Assembly (NCBI GenBank): GCA_018821435.1
Contig: JAHJME010000008.1
Coordinates: forward strand, 1-64,000
DNA length: 64,000 nt
Reading direction: 5' to 3'
DNA from: Alphaproteobacteria bacterium
Lineage (GTDB): Bacteria > Pseudomonadota > Alphaproteobacteria > Caulobacterales > Caulobacteraceae
In this document: one piece after another, positions 16,064 through 25,492 of the stretch
How positions within the stretch are numbered: position 1 is the first letter of the stretch
Layout: every line of letters starts with the position of its first letter
The notes under the pieces: generated by a model
The model's input: the letters and a program-made list of their open reading frames with translations, nothing else
Told to the model about the DNA's origin: nothing
The model's database searches: none
Translations under genes and position numbers: made by a program

Positions 16064-16231
16064 CTACTTGATCTTGCCTTCCTTGAACTCGACGTGCTTG
16101 CGCACGACGGGATCGTACTTCTTCAGGACCATCTTGTCGGTCTTGGTGCGGGCGTTCTTCTTGGTGACGTAGAAGAAGCCGGTGTCCGCCGTCGAGTTGA
16201 GGCGGATCTTGATTGAGGCGGGCTTCGCCAT
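16064..16231 (-). CDS. rpmG: 50S ribosomal protein L33
   Basis: This is a 55-residue ribosomal protein. The translation begins [20 protein letters not shown], continues through [20 protein letters not shown] and ends [10 protein letters not shown], which is the full alphaproteobacterial L33 without the Cys4 zinc motif. The basic, short composition and the family length fit. It is small and was found by reading the minus strand directly; an overlapping longer frame in the same place is a shadow. A strong hairpin terminator follows. It stands alone, as is usual for rpmG in this group. Confidence 0.96.
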   Translation of the reverse strand: MAKPASIKIRLNSTADTGFFYVTKKNARTKTDKMVLKKYDPVVRKHVEFKEGKIK

Positions 16232-16324
16232 GGCTCGAATCCTTGCGGGGCCAAACGGGGTCGCACCGCCGGCGGGAGTTAGGAGGCGCGGAAAATACGA
16301 ATCCGCGGCCGGAAGTCAATGGCG

Positions 16325-17032
16325 TTAGAGGCTTGTCGGCTTCGCGCCCTTGTCGGTGTAGCGCAGGAACAGCTTGCGGCGGGTGGGGTCGGTCATCCGC
16401 TCGACCGCTTCCTTGATCATCGTGCGGGTCACCGTCGGCAGCGGCAGGCCCATGGCGTCGTCGAAATCGACCCAGGCGATCTCCTCCAGTTCCCCGCAGT
16501 CGGGTTGGCGGTCCAGGCTGGTCAGACGCTCGGCGTCGGCCAGCAGGAACCAGGTGTCGAAGCGCTTGCCGACGCCCGGCGGGGTGATGGCGCGGGCGAC
16601 CACGTCCAGGGCGTCCAGGTCGGCCAGCACCCCTTGCTCGGCGAAGGTCTTCCAGGGGCCCGTGGCGCGGGCCTGGGCGGGTTTGGCCAGCAGCAGGCCG
16701 GCTTCCTCCCAGGTCTCGCGAACGGCGGCCAGGGCCAGCGCCCGGCCGCGTCCGGCGGGCAGGTAGCGGTCGAACAGGCCGCCGACGTCGGCCCGCAGGT
16801 CGGTGGCGAAGGGCGCGCGGTAGTCGGCCCGGTCGATCCGGCCGCCCGGAAACACCCAGCGGTCGGGCATGAAGCTGTGGCCGCCGTGGCGCTTGCCCAT
16901 CAGGACGCGCGGCTTGGCGGCGTCGCGGCGGATGATCATCACCGTGGCGGCGTTCTTGGGCCGCACGGCGCGCTTTCCGGGGATGCGCGGCGGGCCTTCG
17001 GGCTTGTGGGCCACAGGTGCTTCAGTCGACAT
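16325..17032 (-). CDS. NUDIX hydrolase
   Basis: This 235-residue hydrolase has the Nudix helix ALAAVRETWEEAGLLL (about residues 103-118), with the REXXEE core that binds Mg2+. The preceding Gly of the classic box is GRGRALALA, a near match. VFPGGRIDRAD (about residue 66) is the usual substrate-strand motif. The N-terminal 35 residues are basic and flexible. Unusual long inserts between strand and box suggest a CoA- or NADH-type Nudix branch, but the substrate is unknown. It lies downstream of rnr on the same strand, 57 bases from its stop, so cotranscription is possible. Confidence 0.88.
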   Translation of the reverse strand: MSTEAPVAHKPEGPPRIPGKRAVRPKNAATVMIIRRDAAKPRVLMGKRHGGHSFMPDRWVFPGGRIDRADYRAPFATDLRADVGGLFDRYLPAGRGRALALAAVRETWEEAGLLLAKPAQARATGPWKTFAEQGVLADLDALDVVARAITPPGVGKRFDTWFLLADAERLTSLDRQPDCGELEEIAWVDFDDAMGLPLPTVTRTMIKEAVERMTDPTRRKLFLRYTDKGAKPTSL

Positions 17033-17089
17033 GAAACAAGTGTATGGCCCCGACGCCGGGCGAGGGAAGGGCGCCGTTGCGGAAGCGGG

Positions 17090-19411
17090 TCAGCGCTTCT
17101 TGCCGCCCATCTTCTGCTTGCGGCCGGTGCGGATGCCCGGCGGACGGCCCGTCGGCGACTTGCCCCCCGGTCGCCGGTCGTTGCGGGCGCGCATGCCCAG
17201 GCGGGGGCGGGGCGCGGTCCGGTCAGGGGCGGCGGGCTCGCTCAGCATGTGGAACAGCAGGCCGCCGGTGATCGGCGTGGCCTCTTCCAGTCGCACCGTC
17301 ACCGTCATGCCCAGGGGCCAGCGGGCGCCGGAGCGCTCGCCCACCAGGGCGTGGGAGCGGTCGTCGTGGATGAAGAACTCGCCGCCCAGCTTCGACACCG
17401 GCACCAGGCCGTCGGCGCCGGTCTCGGCCAGCCGCACGAACAGGCCGAAGCGGGTGACGCCGGTGATCCGGCCCTCGAACTCCGCGCCCACCCGGTCGGA
17501 CAGGAAGGCGGCCACATAGCGGTCCATGGCGTCGCGCTCGGCCGCCATGGCGCGGCGCTCGGCGAAGGTGATCGACTCGGCGGTGTCCTTCATCTGCGAG
17601 ATGTCGCGGTCGGACAGGCCATCGGTTCCCAGGCCCAGCGCGCTCACCAGCGCCCGGTGGACGATCAGGTCGGCGTAGCGGCGGATCGGCGAGGTGAAGT
17701 GGGCGTACTTGGCCAGGTTCAGGCCGTAGTGGCCGATGTTCTCGGTCGAATAGACGGCCTGCATCTGGGTGCGCAGGACCACCTCGTTGACGATGTCGGC
17801 GTGCGGCCCCTCGCGGGTCTCGGCCAGCAGCTTGTTGAACCGCTCGGTGCGCGGAACCTCGCCCTTGGTCCACGGCAGGCCCAGGGTGCCCAGGAAGTCG
17901 ACCAGCGCCTGGATCTTCTCCTGGCTGGGCTGGTCGTGGATCCGGTAGATCAGCGGCGTGCGCTTCTGCTCCAGGGTCTCGGCGGCGCTGACGTTCGCCT
18001 GGATCATGAACTCCTCGATCAGCTTGTGCGCCTCCAGGCTGGCGCGCGGCGTGATCTGGGCGATCTCGCCTTCGGTGTTGATCGAGATCTTCCGCTCCAG
18101 GCTCTCGATGCCCAGGGGCGAACGGGCGTCGCGGCCCTTCTTCAGGCAGGCATAGGCGGCCCACAGCGGCCTCAGCACCGGCTCCAGCAGCGGGCCGGTC
18201 TTGTCGTCGGGATTGCCGTCGATGGCGGCCTGGGCCTGCTCGTACGACAGCTTGGCGGCCGAGCGCATCAGGCCACGGACGAACGTATGGCTGCGCTTGC
18301 GGCCGTCGGCGCCGAAGACCATCCGCACCGCCATGGTGGCGCGGTTCTCGCCCTCGCGAAGGCTGCAGAGGCCGTTGGAGAGCCGTTCGGGCAGCATCGG
18401 CTCCACCCGGTCGGGGAAATAGACGCTGTTGCCCTTCTCGCGGGCCGTGCGGTCCAACTCCGAGCCCGGCCGGACGTAGGCGGCCACGTCGGCGATGGCG
18501 ACCCAGCAGATCCAGCCGCCAGGGTTCTTCTCGTCGGTGTCGGGCTCGGCATAGACCGCGTCGTCGTGGTCGCGGGCGTCGGCCGGGTCGATCGTGATCA
18601 GCGGGACCTGGCGCAGGTCCTCGCGGCCGCTTAGCGTCGGCGGCTCCGCGGCTTCGGCTTCGGCCTCCGCGCCTTCGGGGAAGCCGGTGGGGATACCGTG
18701 GGCGTGGATGGCGATGATCGAATAGGCGCGGGGATCGTCTTCGCGGCCGACGATCTCCAGCAGCTTGCCGTGCTTGGGTCCGTAGCGGCTGCCGTGGCTC
18801 TCGATCTGCGCCACGACCAGGTCGCCGTCGCGGACGTTCTCGCCCTCGGGCAGCAGCAGGGTTTCCTTGGTGCGGCGGTCCACCGGCTCGACCCGCACCT
18901 CGCGGCGCGACTTGCGCACAACGCCCAGGATGCGGTGCGAGCTTTGGCCCAGCCGCTTGATCAGCCGGGCCTCGGTCTCGCCGCTCTCCAGCTTCACGAA
19001 CCGCACCAGCAGGCGGTCGCCCATCCCCGGGGCGCCGGCCTTGGCGTCGCCGCCGGGGGCCAGGGCGACCATCGGCGCGTCGTCGCCCTTGGTCAGCTTG
19101 ACCATCAGGTCGCCGTCGGACGTCCGCTCCACCACATCGACCACGCCCACCTCGGGCAGGGCGCCGGCCTCGGCGAAGCCCTTGCGGCCGCGCTTGCCCA
19201 GGGTCCCGTCGGTTTCGAGCGTCTGGAGCATCGCCCGCAACGCACGCCGATCCTCGCCCTTCAGTCCGAAGGCGCGGGCGATGGCGCCCTTGTCGGTCTC
19301 GCCGCTCTCGCGGATGAACTTCAGGAGGGTTTCGCGGTCTGGCACGCCCTTGGCGGGACGGGCGCTCGAGGTGTTGAAGCGGGTGGCCTTGGGCGCGCGG
19401 GTCTTGGGCAT
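17090..19411 (-). CDS. rnr: Ribonuclease R
   Basis: This is a 773-residue 3'-5' exoribonuclease that degrades structured RNA. In order it has an N-terminal winged-helix region (DRETLLKFIRESGETDKGAI), cold-shock-like domains, the RNB catalytic domain with ITIDPADARDHDDAVYAE carrying the metal-binding Asp cluster near residue 280, an S1 domain (GRITGVTRFGLFVRLAETGA) and a Lys/Arg-rich tail ending GRKQKMGGKKR. The ATG at 19411 (MPKTRAPKA) was preferred to an open frame extending to 19498, because GGAA lies near it and the upstream codons are unlike the family. It diverges from the alcohol dehydrogenase gene. Confidence 0.96.
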   Translation of the reverse strand: MPKTRAPKATRFNTSSARPAKGVPDRETLLKFIRESGETDKGAIARAFGLKGEDRRALRAMLQTLETDGTLGKRGRKGFAEAGALPEVGVVDVVERTSDGDLMVKLTKGDDAPMVALAPGGDAKAGAPGMGDRLLVRFVKLESGETEARLIKRLGQSSHRILGVVRKSRREVRVEPVDRRTKETLLLPEGENVRDGDLVVAQIESHGSRYGPKHGKLLEIVGREDDPRAYSIIAIHAHGIPTGFPEGAEAEAEAAEPPTLSGREDLRQVPLITIDPADARDHDDAVYAEPDTDEKNPGGWICWVAIADVAAYVRPGSELDRTAREKGNSVYFPDRVEPMLPERLSNGLCSLREGENRATMAVRMVFGADGRKRSHTFVRGLMRSAAKLSYEQAQAAIDGNPDDKTGPLLEPVLRPLWAAYACLKKGRDARSPLGIESLERKISINTEGEIAQITPRASLEAHKLIEEFMIQANVSAAETLEQKRTPLIYRIHDQPSQEKIQALVDFLGTLGLPWTKGEVPRTERFNKLLAETREGPHADIVNEVVLRTQMQAVYSTENIGHYGLNLAKYAHFTSPIRRYADLIVHRALVSALGLGTDGLSDRDISQMKDTAESITFAERRAMAAERDAMDRYVAAFLSDRVGAEFEGRITGVTRFGLFVRLAETGADGLVPVSKLGGEFFIHDDRSHALVGERSGARWPLGMTVTVRLEEATPITGGLLFHMLSEPAAPDRTAPRPRLGMRARNDRRPGGKSPTGRPPGIRTGRKQKMGGKKR

Positions 19412-19537
19412 GATTCCGTATAGCGTCTTCCGTCGCGCTTCGCGCCACTGCTGCGGTCGGCCGGGATGGGCCTTCGCAAACGGCGTGGACTTGGGCATCT
19501 ATGGTTCGGATCGGATCCGCCGGCCCGGGAGAATACG

Positions 19538-20695
19538 ATGCTCAGCGGCGCGCACAGGTTCCCCAAGCAGGACCACGTGACCTATGGCCGTCCCGCCGCC
19601 GAGGTGGTGGGCGAACTGGCCAAGGCCTGGGGTGCGAGCCGGATCCTCCTGGCCACCAACCGCTCGCTGGCCGATGGCCTGGCGGCCGCGTTCGCCACGG
19701 CCCTGGGCGACCTCTGCGTCGGTGTCTTTTCGGACCTTGGCGCCCATTCGCCGCGCGACGGCGTGATCGCCGGCGCGGCCGAGGCGCGACGCCTGGACGC
19801 CGACCTCATCGTCGCCCTGGGCGGCGGCTCGGTGATCGACGCCACCAAGGTGATCCAGCTCTGCCTTTGGGCGGGCCTGGAGCGGGTGGAGCAGCTCGAC
19901 GCCTACCGCGCGGGCCGTGGGCCGGACCGGGTGAATGTGGCCAAGGTCCCGGCGGGCGTGCGCTTCATCGCCGTGCCCACCACCCTGTCCGCCGCCGAAT
20001 TCACGCCCTTCGCCGGGGTCAGCGACGCCGCGCGCCAGGTGAAGGAGAGCTACACCCACCCGATGCTGGCGCCCCGCGCCGTGGTGCTGGACCCCGCCAT
20101 GACCCTGGGCACGCCGCCGGACCTCTGGGCCTCCACCGGCATGAAGGCGGTGGACCATGCGGTGGAACAGCTCTGCCATCCCGTCCGCGCGCCCTATGCC
20201 GACGCCCTGGCGGCCGACGGTCTGCGCCGGCTGGCCCGGGGGCTCTCGGCCAGCAAGGACCGACCCGACGACCTGGACGCGCGGCTGGAGTGCCAGTTCG
20301 GCATGTGGCTGGCGATCAGCGGCGTCGGCTCCGGGCGCGGCATGGGCGTCAGCCACGCCATCGGCCACACCCTGGGCGGCAGCTACGGCGTGCCGCACGG
20401 GATCACCTCGTGCGTGACCCTGCCGGCCGTGCTGGCGTGGAGCGCGCCAAACGCCATCGCCCCCCAGGCGCAGATCAGCGAGTTGCTGGGCTATCCCGGA
20501 CCGGCCGCCAGCGCCGTGCGCGAGCTGGTCGCGGGCCTGGGCCTGCCGACCGACCTGCGCAGCGTCGGCATCCTGCCCAAGGAGTTCCAAGCCATCGCCG
20601 AGCACACGATGCACGACGCCGGTGTACGCTCGAACCCGCGGCCGATCACCGGGCCGCAGGACATCGTCGAGATCCTGGAGCTTGCGGCGGGCTAG
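19538..20695 (+). CDS. Iron-containing alcohol dehydrogenase / maleylacetate reductase-type enzyme
   Basis: This 385-residue NAD(P)-dependent reductase belongs to the group III, metal-dependent alcohol dehydrogenase fold. LIVALGGGSVIDATKVIQL (near residue 93) is the nucleotide-binding GGGS motif. Metal ligands are expected in MKAVDHAVEQL (Asp/His, near residue 205) and in SHAIGHTLGGSYGVPHG (His residues, near residue 275). The latter has the HxxGHxxGxxYxVPHG form seen in maleylacetate reductases. ATG 19538 is preceded by GGGAGAA. It converges with the alpha/beta hydrolase, and the two share a CTAG at their stops. Substrate assignment to maleylacetate is a guess, since no ring-cleavage genes are near. 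Confidence 0.87.
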   Translation: MLSGAHRFPKQDHVTYGRPAAEVVGELAKAWGASRILLATNRSLADGLAAAFATALGDLCVGVFSDLGAHSPRDGVIAGAAEARRLDADLIVALGGGSVIDATKVIQLCLWAGLERVEQLDAYRAGRGPDRVNVAKVPAGVRFIAVPTTLSAAEFTPFAGVSDAARQVKESYTHPMLAPRAVVLDPAMTLGTPPDLWASTGMKAVDHAVEQLCHPVRAPYADALAADGLRRLARGLSASKDRPDDLDARLECQFGMWLAISGVGSGRGMGVSHAIGHTLGGSYGVPHGITSCVTLPAVLAWSAPNAIAPQAQISELLGYPGPAASAVRELVAGLGLPTDLRSVGILPKEFQAIAEHTMHDAGVRSNPRPITGPQDIVEILELAAG

Positions 20696-21489
20696 CCGTT
20701 CAGGAACGCGATCATCGCCGGGTAGGCCGCCCGGTCCTGCAGCATGAACAGGTGGCCGCCCTCGAACCACTGCAGCGCCGCGCCGGGGATCCGGGCCGCC
20801 ATCTTCTCCTGCGCCGAGGGCAGGGCGATGCCGTCGTAGCGGCCGGCGGCGATCAGGGTGGGGCAGGCGATCTGCGGCAGCCGATCCCAGGTGTCGTGGT
20901 CCCGCCGCGCTTCCAACTGGCGGTGCGCGCCCTCGGCGCGGCCGGGCTCGCCGGCGAACGGGTCGGCGCTGCCGAGCTCGACCAGCTTCTCGTAGTCGGC
21001 CGGATGGGTGGCGGCCCAGGCGGCGTCGCGCCGCACATCGCTGATCGGGATCATGTGCCGTGCGCGATCCTCGCCCTTCAGGTGTTCGATGTCGTGGAAG
21101 GGGAAGGAGGCCCCGCCTTCGCCACCCGGCGAGGTGCAGGCCAGGACCAGGCGCTTCACCCGCGCCGGGTGCCGCAGCGCCAGCTCCTGCGCCACCATCC
21201 CGCCGAACGACGCGCCCATCACCAGGGCCTCGTCCCAGCCCACGTGATCCAGCAGCGCCGCCGCGTCGTCCGCGTAGTCGGCCATGGAATAGGGGACGTC
21301 CGGCTTGTCCGTCCGCCCCAGCCCGCGCTGGTCGTAGGCCAGCAGGTCGAACGTCCGGGCCAGCGGCGAGGCGAACACGTTCGGCTGCGTCCGCAGATCC
21401 CCGCCGGTGCCGGAGATGAACAGCAGCGGCGGGCCGGAGCCGGCGCGCTCGAAGTGGAAGGTCAGGCCGTTGAGGGTCGCGTTGGGCAT
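20692..21489 (-). CDS. Alpha/beta hydrolase
   Basis: This 265-residue hydrolase has the oxyanion strand PPLLFISGTGGDLR, the nucleophile elbow VMGASFGGMVAQE (Ser near residue 98) and the catalytic His in FEGGHLFMLQD. The acid is probably Asp in IAAGRYDGIALP. There is no signal peptide, so it is cytoplasmic. The sequence is close to 3-oxoadipate enol-lactonase and haloperoxidase-like hydrolases (AYDQRGLGRTDKPD). With the neighbouring maleylacetate reductase-like enzyme an aromatic catabolic link is tempting, but nothing else supports it. The TAG stop shares CTAG with the convergent dehydrogenase. Confidence 0.87.
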   Translation of the reverse strand: MPNATLNGLTFHFERAGSGPPLLFISGTGGDLRTQPNVFASPLARTFDLLAYDQRGLGRTDKPDVPYSMADYADDAAALLDHVGWDEALVMGASFGGMVAQELALRHPARVKRLVLACTSPGGEGGASFPFHDIEHLKGEDRARHMIPISDVRRDAAWAATHPADYEKLVELGSADPFAGEPGRAEGAHRQLEARRDHDTWDRLPQIACPTLIAAGRYDGIALPSAQEKMAARIPGAALQWFEGGHLFMLQDRAAYPAMIAFLNG

Positions 21490-21535
21490 GGGCTCAGCCT
21501 ACCCACCTACCTGCGCGGCGCCAGCCCTCCAGGAT

Positions 21536-22669
21536 CTATTCGTCCCGAAACGTGCCCAGAAGCGTCAGGCCTTCCACCGTCGTCGCGCCGTCGCGCTTGA
21601 CCACCGTGCGAACGGCGCCTGCGCCTGTCGCCTGGATCACCTGGGCCAACCGTTCGGAATGGGTCACCAGCCAGACCTGGGTCCGCGCCGCCGCGTTGGC
21701 GATCATGCGGCCGAGCGGCTCCATGAGGTCGGGGTGAAGGCTTGCCTCGGGCTCATTGAGCGCGATGAACGGCGGCAGGCGATAGGCCATCAGCGCGCCG
21801 GCCAGGCCAAGGAAGCGCAGGGTGCCGTCAGACAGCTCGGCGGCTTGAAAGACCCGCTGGGGGAAATCGGGGAATCGGAGCTCGAAACTGGCCATCTGGC
21901 CCGGCGGCGGCACGACGAGCTCAGCGCCGGGAAATGCGCCGTCGATCGCCACATCCAAGTCCCGGGTATCTTCTCGGATGTGCGCCAGCGTCGCAAAGAC
22001 CGCGGCCAGATCGCTCCCATCCGACGCCAGATCTGGTGTCGCCACCGCCACGCATGGACGCCGCAGAGGCGAATCCGAGTCGGTGCGCAGGTCGTGATAG
22101 AACCGCCACGCGAGCAGGGTGCGTCGCACCTGGTCCAGCGCGGGATAGCCGGATGGATCTTCCAGGCGACCCAGCACGGTCTCAGACGGCAAGAGGTCGA
22201 TGTCCATGTCCGCCGGGCGGCCATCCTCACCACGCACCATAACCGAGGGACCGTCACGCGACATCAGCGTCGCCGGGCGCCGGCCGCCGAGATATTGCAG
22301 CGTCTCCGTTTTGACATGGGGTTCCAGCGCGAACGCCGCCGAGACGGGCGGGGGATAGCCGATCTCGATCTCGTACCTGTAGCTGGGCTCCAGCCGATCT
22401 GGTTCGGATAGATCGACGGCCAGCGCTATGCGCGGTGGGCCGCCGCCCTTGCGCGCACCCGCCCACATCGTCCGATCCAGCCCCTCGGATCCAAGGTCAC
22501 GCCCGATCGTGTTCGCCGCGGCGGCCCGGAGCAGCTCAAGCGCACGATAGAGGTTCGATTTCCCGGCCCCGTTCGCGCCGACGAACACGTCCAACCGCGA
22601 CATCGGATAGGCGATGCGCTGCAGCGACCTGTACCCCGATGCCTGGAAGCCCCGGACCGGCAGTGTCAT
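21536..22669 (-). CDS. RecF-like AAA family ATPase, lone
   Basis: This is a 377-residue ABC/SMC-like ATPase of the AAA_21 type. Walker A is VFVGANGAGKSNLYRAL (near residue 34), a signature-like LSDGTLRFLGLAGALM appears near residue 285, and Walker B is FIALNEPEASLHPDLMEPL near residue 305. The switch His is in WLVTHSERLAQV. There is no coiled-coil arm of SMC length and no TOPRIM nuclease domain, so it is not an OLD protein. It stands between a hydrolase and topA with no partner gene. Codon choice looks a little less GC3-biased than the neighbours (several AT-ending codons in 21900-22400), which hints at acquisition. Such lone ATPases are annotated widely with no known role. Confidence 0.85.
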   Translation of the reverse strand: MTLPVRGFQASGYRSLQRIAYPMSRLDVFVGANGAGKSNLYRALELLRAAAANTIGRDLGSEGLDRTMWAGARKGGGPPRIALAVDLSEPDRLEPSYRYEIEIGYPPPVSAAFALEPHVKTETLQYLGGRRPATLMSRDGPSVMVRGEDGRPADMDIDLLPSETVLGRLEDPSGYPALDQVRRTLLAWRFYHDLRTDSDSPLRRPCVAVATPDLASDGSDLAAVFATLAHIREDTRDLDVAIDGAFPGAELVVPPPGQMASFELRFPDFPQRVFQAAELSDGTLRFLGLAGALMAYRLPPFIALNEPEASLHPDLMEPLGRMIANAAARTQVWLVTHSERLAQVIQATGAGAVRTVVKRDGATTVEGLTLLGTFRDE

Positions 22670-22735
22670 CGGCGGTCTAACCCTGTCGCTTTCGCGAACA
22701 TAGTAAGAACATCGCGGCGGCCGTCAAGGCGTCGG

Positions 22736-25399
22736 CTAGAACGGCGTCTCGTCGTCCGAGATCGCCGCGGCCGCCTTTGGCGCGGCCCTCTTGGCGGTGG
22801 GTTTCTTCGCCGCGGTCTTCTTCTTGGCGGCCGGTTTCTTCTTCGCCGTGGTCTTGGGCGCGTCGCCCTCGGCCTTGGCCTTGACGGCGCGGGCGGGCTT
22901 CTTGGGCTTCTTGCCGCCGCCCTTGGCTTCGCGCTCGGCGATCAGGACCACGGCCTGTTCCAGGGTCACCTCGAGCGGGTCGGCGCCGCGCGGCACGTTG
23001 GCGTTGGTGGAGCCGTGCTTGATGTAGGGGCCGTAGCGGCCCGACAGCACGCGGATCGGCTGGCCGTCCACCGGGTGGGCGCCCAGGTCCTTCAGCGCCG
23101 CGGCCTCGCCGCCGCGACGGCCCGCCCGCTTGGTGGCGATCAGGTCGACGGCGCGGTTCACGCCCACGTCGAACACCTCGTCGGCCGTGGGCAGGTTGGC
23201 GTAGGTGCCTTCGTGCAGCACGAACGGGCCGAAGCGGCCGATGCCGGCCAGGATCGGCTTGCCGTCCTCGGGGTGCTTGCCGACCTCGCGGGGCAGGCGA
23301 AGCAAGCGCAGGCCCTTTTCCAGGTCCATGTCCGGCGCGGACCAGCCCTTCGGCAGGCTGGAGCGCTTGGGCTTCTCGCCTTCGCCCAGCTGGACGTAGA
23401 CGCCGAAGCGGCCGGTCTTGAGGAACACGGTCTCGCCGGTCACCGGGTCGATGCCCAGTTCGCGGTCGCCGGCCGGGCCATCCTCGCCCTCTTCGGCGAC
23501 GGTCAGCGGCCGGGTGTGGCGGCATTCGGGATAGTTCGAGCAGCCGAGGAACGGGCCGTACTTGCTGCTCTTCAGGCCCATGCGGCCCGAGTTGCAGACC
23601 GGGCAGGCGCGCGGGTCGCTGCCGTCGGCCTTGTCCGGGAACAGGTGCGGGCCCAGCGTCTTGTCGAGGGCGGTAAGCACGTCGCTCATCCGCAGTTCGG
23701 CGGTCTCGCCGATCTTGGCGTTGAAGTCGTTCCAGAAGTCGCGGAGCAGGACCTTCCAGTCCAGCTCGCCGGCCGACACCAGGTCGAGGCGCTCTTCAAG
23801 CCCCGCCGTGAAGTCGTATTCCACGTAGCGGAGGAAATACTCTTCCAGGAAGCCGATCAGCAGGCGGCCTTTGTCTTCCGGCACGAAGCGCTGCTTCTCC
23901 ATCCGCACATAGGCGCGGTCACGCAGCACGGTCAGGATCGAGGCGTAGGTCGAGGGCCGGCCGATGCCGAGCTCCTCCATCTTCTTCACCAGGCTGGCTT
24001 CGGAATAGCGCGGCGGCGGCTCGGTGAAGTGCTGGTCGGCCTTGGACGAGCGGACCTGGGCGGGGGCGCCCTCGGCCACCTGCGGCAGGCGGCCGCCTTC
24101 CTCGTCGTCCGGATCGTCGCGGCCTTCCTCGTAGACGGCCAGATAGCCGTCGAAGGTCACCACCACGCCCGAGGCGCGCAGGCCGGTCTGGCCGTCGGAG
24201 GACTCGAGGTCGATCGTCGTCCTCTCGACTCTCGCGTTCTCCATCTGGGAGGCGATCATCCGCTTCCAGATCAGTTCGTAGAGCCGGCCCAGGTCGCCAT
24301 CGAGGTGCAGCTTGCCGGGATTGCGGGCCAGGCTGGTCGGCCGGATGGCTTCGTGGGCCTCCTGGGCGTTCTTGGCCTTGGTGGAATAGATCCGCGCCTT
24401 CTCCGGCACATATTCCTTGCCGTAGAGGCCGCCGATCACCAGCCGCGCCTCGTCCAGCGCCTCGGGCGCGGTCTGCACGCCGTCGGTCCGCATGTAGGTG
24501 ATGAGACCCACGGTCTCGCCGCCGATGTCGATGCCTTCGTACAGTTTCTGGGCGGTCTGCATGGTCCGCTGGGCGTTGAAGCCGAGCTTGCGCGACGCTT
24601 CCTGCTGCAGGCTGGAGGTGGTGAAGGGCGGCGGAGGCGAGCGACGGCCGGGCTTGCGCTCCAGCGCCGCCACCTTGAACGTCGCGGCCTTGACCGCATC
24701 GCGGGCGGCGAACGCGCCGGCTTCGTCGCCCAGGTCGAACTTGGTGAGGCGCTTGCCTTCGTGCTTCGCCAGGCGGGCGGTGAACGGGTCGCTGTTGGCG
24801 CTGACCTCGGCGTCGACGGTCCAGTATTCCTGGGTCCTGAAGCGCTCGATCTCCAGCTCGCGGTCCACGACGATGCGCAGGGCGACCGATTGCACCCGGC
24901 CGGCCGAGCGGGCGCCGGGCAGCTTGCGCCACAGCACCGGCGACAGGGTGAAGCCCACCAGGTAGTCCAGGGCGCGGCGGGCCAGATAGGCCCGGACCAG
25001 CTCCATATCCAGCTCGCGCGGATTGGCCATGGCGTCCAGGACGGCGGTCTTGGTGATGGCGTTGAACACCACCCGCTGGACCGGGATGTCCTTCAGGCCG
25101 CGCTTCTTGGCGAGGATCTCCAGCACGTGCCAGGAGATCGCCTCACCTTCGCGGTCGGGGTCGGTGGCGAGGATCAGGTGGTCGGCGCCCTTGGCCGCGT
25201 CGGCGATCTCGGCCAGCCGCTTGGCCGCCTTGCCGTCCACTTCCCAGGACATGTCGAAGTCCTCGTCCGGGCGCACCGAACCGTCCTTCGCGGGAAGGTC
25301 GCGGACGTGGCCGTACGAGGCCAGCACCTTGAAGTCGGAGCCAAGGTACTTGTTGATGGTCTTGGCCTTGGCGGGGCTCTCGACGATGACGAGCTTCAT
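22736..25399 (-). CDS. topA: DNA topoisomerase I
   Basis: This is an 887-residue type IA topoisomerase that relaxes negative supercoils. The Toprim domain starts at residue 1 (KLVIVESPAKAKTINKYLG), with the acidic DPDREGEAISWH motif near residue 117. The active-site Tyr is in GLITYMRTDGVQTA near residue 310. A Cys4 zinc finger, CPVCNSGRMG...GCSNYPEC, lies near residues 590-625, followed by several degenerate topo C-terminal repeats (GRFGPFVLHEGTYAN, SGRYGPYIKHGSTNAN). The last 70 residues are a Lys/Ala/Pro-rich tail typical of alphaproteobacterial TopA. dprA is directly upstream on the same strand (93-base gap). The length is normal. Confidence 0.98.
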   Translation of the reverse strand: MKLVIVESPAKAKTINKYLGSDFKVLASYGHVRDLPAKDGSVRPDEDFDMSWEVDGKAAKRLAEIADAAKGADHLILATDPDREGEAISWHVLEILAKKRGLKDIPVQRVVFNAITKTAVLDAMANPRELDMELVRAYLARRALDYLVGFTLSPVLWRKLPGARSAGRVQSVALRIVVDRELEIERFRTQEYWTVDAEVSANSDPFTARLAKHEGKRLTKFDLGDEAGAFAARDAVKAATFKVAALERKPGRRSPPPPFTTSSLQQEASRKLGFNAQRTMQTAQKLYEGIDIGGETVGLITYMRTDGVQTAPEALDEARLVIGGLYGKEYVPEKARIYSTKAKNAQEAHEAIRPTSLARNPGKLHLDGDLGRLYELIWKRMIASQMENARVERTTIDLESSDGQTGLRASGVVVTFDGYLAVYEEGRDDPDDEEGGRLPQVAEGAPAQVRSSKADQHFTEPPPRYSEASLVKKMEELGIGRPSTYASILTVLRDRAYVRMEKQRFVPEDKGRLLIGFLEEYFLRYVEYDFTAGLEERLDLVSAGELDWKVLLRDFWNDFNAKIGETAELRMSDVLTALDKTLGPHLFPDKADGSDPRACPVCNSGRMGLKSSKYGPFLGCSNYPECRHTRPLTVAEEGEDGPAGDRELGIDPVTGETVFLKTGRFGVYVQLGEGEKPKRSSLPKGWSAPDMDLEKGLRLLRLPREVGKHPEDGKPILAGIGRFGPFVLHEGTYANLPTADEVFDVGVNRAVDLIATKRAGRRGGEAAALKDLGAHPVDGQPIRVLSGRYGPYIKHGSTNANVPRGADPLEVTLEQAVVLIAEREAKGGGKKPKKPARAVKAKAEGDAPKTTAKKKPAAKKKTAAKKPTAKRAAPKAAAAISDDETPF

Positions 25400-25492
25400 C
25401 TAGGGTGTGTCTGTTCCAAAAAAGAGCGCGGAACGTGGGGGCGGTCCCTGCGGCGTGTCAACGGGCCGGATTCACCCCGGTCAGGCAGCCCC

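Noticed and set aside
16059..16319. An 86-codon minus-strand frame over rpmG
   Set aside because: It is out of frame with the intact L33 protein read at 16064-16231.
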